Source: Psococerastis gibbosa (Eukaryota > Arthropoda > Insecta > Psocodea > Psocidae). Taken from it: a DNA stretch of 64,000 bases. The stretch lies in contig OZ020491.1 in NCBI GenBank assembly GCA_963971405.1, forward strand, positions 4,718,910 through 4,782,909, written 5' to 3'. The notes beneath the pieces are model-generated. The model saw nothing but the letters and a program-made list of their open reading frames with translations. It did not search any database and was not told the origin of the DNA. How positions within the stretch are numbered: the first letter of the stretch is position 1; each line of letters begins with the position of its first letter. Shown here piece after piece: positions 49,201-61,200 of this stretch. The position numbers and the translations under genes are program-made.

Positions 49201-52200
49201 CGCCTCTGGTAACAAAGAGTCTCTACTAAAAAAATTATGTCCTATGGCCTTTGAACCCATCATTGGTATTCCTTCCGCAAGAATTCAAGATAAGCGTCAA
49301 TGGACAAGCTAAGACAATACAACAATGTACACAATGTTCGGGGCAAAGCGTTCGTATTAGTTAGTAGCAAAGTTCTAACTTTAGGTAAAGACGCAGTCAA
49401 TTAGAATCCGACAAAATAGCCTACGTTTTGCATCTGCTATGACTATACTATAATAATACTATGACTCGTATTTTAGACACGTTTTAAATTTTTTAAATAA
49501 TGCTGCAAAATGGGAAGAAATATACGTATTGTGTGTTGAAGAAATATGGTGGTACAACTCCATCAATGCCAACGGCCTTACCATGTTGATTCCATTAGAG
49601 CAGAGCATGTTTCAAACTGCGGCAACTTGGTTGTGTGCACAGCGTTGGCAGGGGAACCTGGTGGGACATGATAACTCGCTTAGGCAGTATAAGTCGAGTC
49701 CTGGTCACCTCCGATTTAATCGTGTGACTTTACCATGTTCCCCAAGTGGTTCGGAATCCACTATAATCAGGAGGTCCACCCTGTTAGTCAACTCCCCTTT
49801 CCCCGAGGTGAAAGAGTCTGCCCTTAGGGTGCCTCAAGTTAACAAACAGACTCACTCCCCCCGCCAGGCTGACAGGGTTGCTTAAAGCAGAAATACTGAA
49901 AGCAGGCGTTAAAAACAACATTCTATCAATTCCACTGTATAAATCACGATACATAAGAATATGACGAAACACAATGTCTAAGTTACATAAAATATGAGCC
50001 TAATGATGCAACCCTTAAGTTTCACGTTTCAGGGGTAGAACTAACTACCCTTTTATGCAACATGCCTAAAAGCGGAAAACCAGCAACAATTAATAAAAAT
50101 TAAAAAAAAAACCCCTATGCAGCCAATTCGTGTCAACAGTCACTGTCTAAACAAACCAAGTAAGAGAAATATCGTATCCTCACACGCACTATACTGTAAG
50201 CAAATACACAAGCTCAATGCAACTATTGTATGTCCCGAAAACAAAACTAAAAGGTCCGAATTTGACAATACACCAATCACGAGCACGTTTGTAATACAAT
50301 CAAAATATTTATTAAAAAAAATAGGCAATGACGGGTCGAATTCGATGAAAATACGGAAGTAAAACACGGCAGAACACGGGGAAAGAGACTGCGCAGAATC
50401 AGGCGCATGCGCGGAAATAATGGGTCAACAAGGGGTTAGGACATTATTCATCTCTATCAAGGTTACCCCCCCCCCCTTTACCCATACAGGATTTCAAGGC
50501 AGATAACAAGGAGTTTTAAGTTTCAAGGTAGAGAGAAAATTCATTTTTCTTCTTCCATTTTTGTTTACATTGACAAGAGCAAACTTCCCGTTGGTTCGAG
50601 GTTCGTTACATGATTTCCCATATACAATAGAATTTCAATCCAGCGGTAAAATTTAAAAACTGGATGTTTTCCAGCATTGGCGTAATTAAGGGCGTCTGGG
50701 GGGGGGGGGCTTAATACTTGAATGTCAGACGACTGCATGCCGAACAAGATGTACAAAGCAAGCATGACAGGAAGACGACTGGCCGGACGTCCTCGAAAAC
50801 GAGTTGGAAACTGACCATCGCGAGTTGGGAGTCTGTAGATGGTGAAGCGTCCTACAAAACCATGATGACTGGAGGAGTGCTGTCGAGCAGGCCAAAGCTC
50901 ATCAAGGGATGTAGAGCCAGAAGAAGAAGATCCAAGTTTCACCGGCATCGGCCATACTTAGCTTATGGTTAGGCGCCATCTATTTTATATTATTATCGTT
51001 GGTGATGATCTAGCGCTATTGTAATGTAATTAAATTCATAACCGCAGTTTTGTCGCCGTAAATAATTTGATTACATTAATGTCTGGTGTCTAGACCCAGT
51101 GAATGGGGAAATTAGGGGCCAATTAAAGAGAATAAAAGTGGGCAACACGTCAGCGTCAATTATTAAGTGAATGGAATAATTCATCTGTGAAACAACAAAT
51201 GAAAGCGAAGCCAAATCAACAATTCCCGACACTATAATGCAACATCAAAATCAGGATAAACCACACTCGTGGAAGCAGGGTTTGTATTTGTGTAGGGCAT
51301 TTAAAGAACAACTTATCTGGGAATGGCATAAACTTAATCTAAATAAACCCGAATTAATGCAACTTTACTTACAGAATTGAAAAACAATAATGATCCGAAA
51401 GGAAAAAAAACTAACACTAGAGGAGAAGAGGGAGAAAGATAGGGAGAGGAAGAGGGGAAAGGCAAACATGACCCTAAGACTCTTCGTAAGTTATCATAGG
51501 GGGGTATTCCATATACGTACAACGTCAACGAAAAATTGAAAAATGACGTTTTAGCAGACATTAAAGACATACTAAAAATTCTGCTACCACGTCAATTTAC
51601 GTCATTTTTCAATTTTTCGTTGACGTTGTACGTATGTGGAATGGGCACCTTAGCAATAGAAAACGTAATCAATTATTTATTTAGTACGATGAGGTAAACT
51701 TTATGCGTGTAAAAGCAAGCATTTTTAACGTTGATAATGGACAACTTTCCTTTACAAATCGAAAATGGTGGACCTCGCTCTGATTGGTTGAACATGGCTG
51801 GGCCTATGATTTGATTGGTGGGGTGCAAGCAATTTTCCTATACTAGTATTATTTTTAGAAGTTCAGTCTGTTGGAGTATAATTATAGTATAATACAAGAG
51901 ATTGTTTTTCTCCCCCCCCCTCCCTGTTAATGTTTCATATATAAACCACTGGGAAGAACTCACACATAAAGACGGCCTAGGCAGAGGGGGTTGGAAGCGC
52001 GCCAAAGCCGTACTGCGCACGAAAAGTAAAGTAAACGGAAGATTCCTTAAGGCGCCCATTCCACATACGTCAATCGTCAATGAAAAATTGAAAAATGACG
52101 TTTTAGCAGACATTAAAGACATACTAAAAATTCTGCTACCCCGTCAATTTACGTCATTTTTCAATTTTTCATTGACGATTGACGTATGTGGGAAAACCCG

Positions 52201-55200
52201 CCTAACTGGAAGCCACTGCCACATTGGGCCAACATTACCAATGCAAAAATCATACGAAATATTTACTATATTGTCACTGGGTTGAGCTGAATTCATCCCG
52301 CACTAGAGACTGTCAATCAGTCTTAGGCGCCCATTCCACCGACCGGCTAAGGCTATTTACAAAAACAGTGACGTGGTAGCAGACATTCAAGACTTAGGCG
52401 GGGTTTCCACCGACCTCGCATTGCAGAATTGACGGAAATGTTTATTTTCCTCCATGCCATAGTTAAAATTGATCAATGATCATACAGTAAAATCACAAAC
52501 AAACTAAAATTAAAAAATGGCGTCATGGGATATGTTAAGTACAAACATTTTAATAGATTTCTATAAAAAGAAAAATTCTAATTTCCGTCAATGTCATTTG
52601 CATTCTGCAATGCGAGGTCGGTGGAAACGCCACCTAAGTCTCGAATGTCTGCTACCACGTCACCGTTTTTGTAAATAGCCCTAGCCGGTCGGTGGAATGG
52701 GCGCCTAAGTGCGTGTCGAGTCCGGGTCACCTCCTAATGAATCGTGTGACTTTACCATGTTCCCCAAGTGGTTCGGAATCCACTATAATCAGGAGGTCCA
52801 CCCTGTCAGTCAACTCTCTTCTCCCCGAGGTGAAGGAGTCTGCCCTTGGTGTGCCTCAAAGTAAGAAACAGACTGACAGGATTGCTTAAAACAGAAATGC
52901 TGATAGCACGCTTTGGAAAACAAACAAACATTATAAAGCCCTTAAAACATTTTTCAAATATAGCGCTCCGATTGGATTGCTTCCACCAATATTTATTATT
53001 GCGTTATTGGATACATTACCTGGTGGTACAGGCTGGGCTGCAGCTACAGCAGGCTCGTCCAGCAGCAGCGCCTTCTTAACTCTAAAAGTCCGTTCAGTCT
53101 TGGGCGCGACGTGGAACAAGAAGGACGAGCGTTCGCCGGAGTCCTCGGCGACGACGCGCGGCGTGTTACAGACGGGACACGCGTCCTGGCACGCCGCGTC
53201 GTCCGCGTGCGCCGGGCCATGTCCATGGATCATCTCATTCTTAACACTCCACTCACTAAGTCCACTTGGTAAGGTCACAAAATTATACACAGGGTCTAGA
53301 GAGAGGGAGAGAAGTCAGACTTTTACTGCCTCGGAGCTACAAAGCTACCTCGCAGCTACACACAGACGATTCTCGCAGTCGCTATTTGCCCACGTATTTT
53401 CCCATGTAGCCATAGGGCTAGCAGAAGATTTCTTGTTCATTTTTTACGATTTCAGAAGCTGGCGTGAAGCACGAAAGTGCGCGGTTGTTCCATATAAACG
53501 CCAGATCATAGAAATCATCAGAGGCTCTGTGGGTATGCACCAACCATCCACCAAGACTTATCCCTACAATGGAAAAGACGTCGGCAAATCGCTACAGCGA
53601 GAATCGTCCGTTGTGTATCGGGCCTTCAAATGGCATTTTCCGAAGTGCGACGTATACTAAGGTGAGGTCCCACCATTGCTTGAAGAGTATTGGAAAGGAA
53701 TACTAGACGACGTAATTTACCAATATTTGGCGGTTCCATGCAGTATTCCTTACCGAGACTTTCTAAGCTATGATGGGAACTACCTTTATAGAAGGAACCA
53801 CTAACGATAGTACGTTGTATGAAAACATCATCTTATAATCAACAGAATTACTTAAGGGAGAGATTCCAAAATATATTTCAAACATGTCGCGTATTTTTGA
53901 CGAGATTAATTAATTCCTCATTCCATGGCCGCAAACAGGACCGTAGCCAGAATCTTTTTTTGGGGGGGTCCATCTGACGTCACGGGGGGGGGGGAGGTAA
54001 CCGCAATATATTTAAAACTCCATTCTATTTAGTGTACGCCGCAAATATTTCAAGGGGGATCCAGCCCCCTCTGGCTACGGCCTTGGCCGCAAAGACATGA
54101 AGGTGGGCAGATGAAAAACTCAAGCTTTCTCAAAAAGCAGGGGTTACCCTACCCGATTGATTCACTTCTATTCTTTGAAATCGGTTTAATGTACTTTCTT
54201 GTTTTTTACATAATAATATTTCAGCGGGCCTACCTTGCCGTTAAATATTAACTTATTCTCGGGGTTAAAAATGTATACAAAACTATTTTAAATAGCGCTT
54301 CCCATTCTAAAATTATTTGGTCTACATTTTCAATCACAGGTTAAGTCATTACTAAATAGCATAGTTTGTCCACACGTGATGAAATGAAGAATTACTGCGA
54401 AACTTTTAATGAATGTGAATTTGCCAATTTTCATACCTGGCTGTGGCTGTGGAAGTAAAATATTTTTAGTTTACAAAATATTTAGAAATCACTGACTTAA
54501 GATTAAATCGGGGAACCCCCGCTACGAGTTTTTTTTAAACAAAGTCGATTTAATATACTGTATTTATTATTATTATGATTGGATAATATATTTTATCTAT
54601 CGCAGAGCCGTCAAAAATAGCCGTTAAATAAGCAGAAATACTTCTCCTTTTTGGCAGCTCGACGATTGATATTTGATGCTTACACTTAGAAAGCTTTTAC
54701 CCCCAATTCTCTCATAATTCATTTCATTCTGCCGTTACAGGCAAGGACTGAAACTATTATAGACCAAGCGCAAGCCTAGTGCATGCACCTAATTTACAAA
54801 ATTCCAACTCAATCAACACATACTAAAAGCAATCGCATACAATTCACGCCATGTTGGGGAAGGGAGATAAGAAAATATGGCATCAATATAGCAACTGCAC
54901 GTGATAACATCGTGACCTTCATGACATGGAAAATCGGTAGCAATGCATTTACATGGTCTCCTTCACATCATCAGAAGGAAAACGAAGTAATATTAATACC
55001 CCCCCCCCCCCCCCCAATTCATCAAAACCAAACCATCAAAAATTGTGAGGGCTAGATCTAGTGTATGGAGTGAGAAGTGAGAGCAGAAGTTGGTATGGCA
55101 GACAACGGGACCGATTGAGGGAAGAGGTGGAGCAAGAAGAGTCTGGCAGAGGAAGACAAACCTCACCCCGAGTTGTAGCGCCAGTGGTCAATTTTCCTAA

Positions 55201-58200
55201 ATGCTAGATAGTATTTCTCCTTTTTGGAATCAACGCACTCCTAGTCATGCATTCTGGAAATCCGCCAGATCTGCAGCCCTGGCTATCTGTAAGACGAAAC
55301 TGTAAGACAAAATTAACAGAAAACCTTTGCGTGGGCAATACGAGGGAAAAGAAATACTGTAGTAGGCTACAAAAAAAAACTGAACAATTTCTTTCAATAT
55401 GAATACAGCTTGCAAACATTCCTCTATTTTCTTCTTCTCCATTTAATGTATGAAGATAAAACAATAAGTGCCTGCGCATTCTATGCTGGTTATCTCAGAG
55501 GACTTTCACAACAGTCTCGTGACTCACGAGCAAACATCACTTTGCTCTATTTGGCTAAGACAACAAATTAAATTATTCCAACGCACTTGGGTTTGTTCGA
55601 CATCAATACGATAAAGTGTCCATTATGCGCAGTGCAACTTTCCACGCTACGGCAGCCGATCAAAGCCTTAAAATAGTTTTGATGTATTGATATTGATTAA
55701 ATTAACAACAAATTAAATTATTGCAACGCACTTAGGTTTGTTCGACTTCAATACAATAAAGTGTCCATTAGGTTCAGTGCAGCGTTTCTAGTCTTGGCAG
55801 CCAACCGAAACCTTAAAATAGTTGTTCCCATATATTGATGACCAGAAATAATCTAGAAGACTAGACGCTGAAGGTAGCTGTTTGAGGCACGATATATTGT
55901 TGTATTAATATTGTATATAAAAAAAAAAAACTTGAACCCCCCCCCCCTCCCCTAGAAAACTATAAAAATCACTAATTACCTCTCACGTCATGTCAGGTAA
56001 AAAAAGAAATTATTCCCCTTAAAAAATCATTTTGTCAGGTGGCTAGCTTGGTGGTTTCATAACTTGGCTTGGTAACCGACAGTTAGCCAATGGTAATTGG
56101 AATAAATAACATGAGTATTATGAGAAATTACGGTTTTCTTCTTGTAGCTTGAGTGCTGAATTCTAGCGTAACTCGAAATAGCCGGCATAATTGTGGCAAT
56201 GACCAATGAGTGGGGTCAACAGAACCCGCAGCGCACACTCAGCGCTTTTATGTGAACCGTCAATACTAAGTGATCTTTGTAATTTGTACTTTGTATTCAC
56301 CTGTCCAGTAAGGAAGGTCAAACCACGGTGTCGCTGTCACGCCATATGTAAGAGAAACAAAAATAAATTTACTACCCGACCACTATGGGATGACATTTGG
56401 AACCCTTTGTTTATTCGAAAACTTGCATGAGCCGAACATTTAGTTTATTCGATTTGTATAAGTGTTCCAAATGTCATCCTATCGTGGCAGGGTAATACGC
56501 TGCTTTATTTTTTTTATTTAAATTTTTCACAATTCAGTGTTGGATAAATTTAATCAAAAATAAATAAGAAAGCAGAAAGATATGCGTTTGTGACTATACG
56601 ATGGAAGGGAAACTTCACCAATCAATTTGAAATTGATGGTGGAAGAGGGTGTTAAGTCGCATGAAAAAATAAAAACTATTTTTATCATGGAAGAAGGTGT
56701 TATATGTGATATATCCCACCCTTTCACATATATTTCATGGGTCCGGTAGAAGGCGATTGGAAGCACATAGAAATAGAGCACCCAAAAAATGAGTAAAAAT
56801 ATTTGTTTTTTATTGTTTTTATTTCATTTTTACTTTTGCCTCAAAACCAAACTATCAAGGAGCGACTTACTGACTTAGTAGGTTTAATCACACTATTTCA
56901 AGAACCTCCCAATAGAAGTTACACTTAAAACTCTGTTTAATTCTTATATACATCCGCAATCGAGCGTCTATATATGGGGGAAAGAGAAAATTGTATTTTT
57001 TAGTGTTAAAACCGCTCTGTAAATAACCTGACGCCGCGCCTGCACGTTGATTACAGAAAATTGAACCGGATCTGACCTGAAAACGGGGTTGACATTTTAG
57101 CGGTAGAGTAGAAGGGCGGGGTCTTATCCGCCCTCTACGGAAAACGAAATCTGGACACCAGACAAAATATAGGGTAATACCATGGAAATTGTCGAGGTAT
57201 TGGCCTCATTTTTTCTTTCTACTCCTTTAACGTTTCAGTTTGTTTCCTTTGACACTACACGCGGGTCAAGTGCATGCATTAATTTTGTAAAGCCCCAAAG
57301 CATTGCATTACAATTAAATATAAAAATAATCGCCCGCTGATTTACTGCTAAGGCGCCCATTCCATTGACCGGCTAGGGCTATTTCCAAAACGGTGACGTG
57401 GTAGCAGACACTCAAGACTTAGGTAGCATCTCCACCGACCTCGCATTGCAGATTGCAAGTGACATTGATGGAAATGTTTATTTTTCTTTTTATAGAAATC
57501 TATTAAAATGTTTGTAATTAACATATCCCATGAAGCCATTTTTTAATTTTAGTTTGTTTGTTTGTTTGTGATTTTATTGTATGATCATTGATCAATTTTA
57601 ACTATGGCATAGAGGAAAATAAACATTTCCGTCAATTCTGCAATGCGAGGTCGGTGGAAACGCCACCTAAGTCTTGAGTGTCTGCTACCACGTCACCGTT
57701 TTGGAAATAGCCCTAGCCGGTCAATGGAATGGGCACCTTATCTATAAAATCTATTGAATGCATTCTGTTTGGGTTTTTTATAGTTTTGTAATGTAAATGT
57801 AAATTTCACGCGAAAGCTTTTATTTTTAAGAATTTTTCATATTTTCGCGGCTGGGGCTCGAGAAATTAATTCTTCCTTCAAAAATACAGTACCATTCCTT
57901 ACTTTCAAAATATTTCGAAATCCGTCCCTTAAAGAATGCTCAATTTAAACAGAGATGGAATGAAATTGCTCGGCATGTCGCAAAAAGATGTATCACGGCG
58001 GCCGTCTATTTTTGGCGGAATATGAAAATGCTGATACCATCTCCCAATCGATGCCCCACGCTGGGACTCCCTCGCTTTTCTATTAGCATTTCCTAAATAT
58101 ATTTTGTGAACCATTTTGCCAATGCTTAGCCCAGCAATTATAGTTGAGGGTGCTGCCAAATACAAGTTATTATACGTAGATTGAGAATGCGTTCTTGGCC

Positions 58201-61200
58201 CAATTACGTCCACAAATGTACATGAATGAATTAATATAATGTTGTTATGAATAGAAGGAATGACTAATATCTGGTATGAATGTAGTTCATTACGGATATT
58301 ATTATTATTATTATTATTAACATATAACAAATACGGAGAGAGATTAAACAAAGTACTTACACCATTGATATTTAATGAACTTCCTCCACAAATGAAAAAA
58401 TATAAACAGATGGGTGAGTTAAAAGCGGGTATAAAAAGATGGCTGGTCAATGGGAGTTAATAATAATAATAAAAACTGACATTAAAATAACAAGTTAAAA
58501 TAAAATAAAATAAACATTATAAATAAATAACAAAAATAAATGATTAAGCCTTGTTTAGCAGCACTGTATGAGTCTTTTGTCCCAAATAAGCGCTAGCTTG
58601 GGGATGCGGGATGGTATTATTATGTATTGTATTTTTGTAATATGTGCTCCTTGTCCAAGGAAAAGAAAGAAAGAAAAGATTGCTTATTATGGTTGATCTT
58701 TGCTTGTGCCCAATTGTGTTAACTGTTTTATTCTCTCAATTTATTATTATTTGTATTTAAATGACGTAATTGTAATTGCGTTATGGAAAATGTAATTTGA
58801 TTTGATCTACATTAACAGTATATACATGCCCCAAGCTGGGACTTTCTAGCTTTTCTATTCGCATTTCCTAAATGTATTTTGTGGACCCTTTCTCCCATGC
58901 TTACGTTTTGTGAGCGTATTAGAATCCGCCCTAAATCGAAGTCATAAAATAGGTTATACAGCGTATGGACGGTGGAGCAATATTGCGTTGACCGCAGTTC
59001 AGCCCATAGCAATACACTGAAATTTCTCACGCTCCAATGGCAACGAAATAATTACATTCCCACAACAAACACACTACACTCAATACATAATCATGGGGTT
59101 ACAGAGGCGACAGCAGTCAAACACAACTAAACGATGGCGGACGGTGAGTCGTTCTACTACAACTTCTCAAGCTGATACGGAAAATTTCGTATCTTATCAT
59201 TGTACAGGGTGGATGGCCTATCATGCAGTCTTATTACATAATTATATACAATATTGTTTTAAATTTTGTATCAATAATCCATTTTGTAAACTGATATTTT
59301 TGGAGGAACATATTTTGTTTAATTACTTTTTATCATATAATAATAATTAAAGGTTAGCATGAAAAGAAGACTCTATAGTCTTATTGTTCACTTTTTTTTT
59401 TTGCAATAAAGTCGTTTTCAATTCAATTCAAAGGGACAGAGTACCTATTTAACATTGAAAAACTCTCTACAGAATAAGAGACAGAAAAAGATGAAATATG
59501 GACGAAAACAGGATTCGAACGCGATCCCGACAATTTTTCCATGTCCTCCTTTGTCTCTAACTGCGAAGGGATCAACAATGGCACTATAAAGGACCGGTAC
59601 GAGTGAACAAGCTTTTTTATATCTTTAAACAAAGAACCAAACTATCAAGGGGGATCCGGCCTATTGGGTTTTGTTTACATTAAATTAAAATTTGAAATTG
59701 GCGGGGAAAAGTAGCAATAATGTTGTTTTTGTGCTTTTCTGTTGGCAAAACAAAAAAAACAAAAAATCATCAAAGGAAAGCTGAACTAATATTTGACTTT
59801 GATTTTTTAACTGTAGGTAGGTTCGGTGGCCCTCAAGCCGCCCCCCCCCCCCCAAGGGTTAATCCGGCACTGCACACAGCTTTTTTTTGGTTATTACTTA
59901 ATAAGAAAAACAGTAGACCTATTGCAAGTTTGTACATACAATGTTTTTATTGATTCAGCTCAGTTCACATTGATTTGACTTGGACTTTGGCGTTGAGTCA
60001 TAGGGGATTGAACGGTATTGATAGACGCAGGAGTCAGCCAGCAATTAAAACAGACAGCATTAAAAGTAATTGTTTTGAACGAACTGAAAAAAAAGGAATC
60101 GACTTTAACAAGCTTACAATAGTTTTTCTGTATATATTTTAAGTAAAACCCCGAAAAAAACTGTGTGGGACGATAACGGAAAAGGTCCGTTTCATCTCCC
60201 TTTTGTTTACAATGCAAGTTCATAAACTGTTGCCAATTGGTGTTAGTGACGACAACATAATGTATACCCAAATGTAGAGGGATACTTCTTCTAAACAACG
60301 CAACATTTTATTAAGTTACATCTACGATAAATATTTTCATTAAAATTGAATTACATCAAACATGTCCGAAAGCCTGTTGTCCCTACTATCCCGGTTTTTG
60401 TTTACCCGAGACGCGGTCTTCTCAAAATGCACCTTCGCTGCCAAGCAAGTTTGACAACTAGCATAGCCTGCTATCAGACGTAAACACGTGCTCTAATACT
60501 GCTGTACTGTATCGTTATTCAGTGTAACAATTACGTCACACAATATGGTGTTAGCAGCCTTGTAAACAATCTCCCAAGAAACCTCACAATAAAACCTATC
60601 AGACACCCTGCCTCAAGCGCCAAAAGTTGTCCAATATGCAATACACTGCCTCCAAAAACACATACCGCCGTTTACACAACACACACAAAATACGTTATCA
60701 CGCAGAAAACACTGATAACCTACACAATCACAACGAATACATCATTCCCAGATCCCTGTAACGCGAACACTGAAAATTGAATGGAATGTTGATCGGATGG
60801 TGACTCAGTAAAGGTGGCTGCCCTGCCTTCTAGTTGCCAAGACTGCTCACCAGGCGGCGCCACCTCCCCATACACACAATTTTCCTCCTATGCATTTACG
60901 TTAATATGTCGTCACAGCTATTATTATCAATGCTATTACCGCACACACGACTAAACAAACCAGCGTATTTTGTTCTAGATTTATGTAGCAGGTTGCTGGC
61001 TAGCGTTTGGAGGCAATTTAACATTGTTATGCATTTTTGCATTATTAGATTAATTTTGCCAAAAAAGCTCAATCATCTGCAATTATCGAGGCGATTATAA
61101 TACCGGGGTTAAATAAATACCCTAGGATTGTAACTGTAAACAAACAAATTTTGAATAGCACTTTCCAATACAAAATTATCTTGTTTACATTTTTACTACC

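Noticed and set aside
52977-53660. 227-codon plus-strand frame
   Set aside because: Antisense to the better supported minus-strand exon 53020-53295; the remainder is non-conserved intron sequence.
57929-58450. 173-codon minus frame
   Set aside because: Mostly antisense of a retrotransposon 3' end and an ATT microsatellite.
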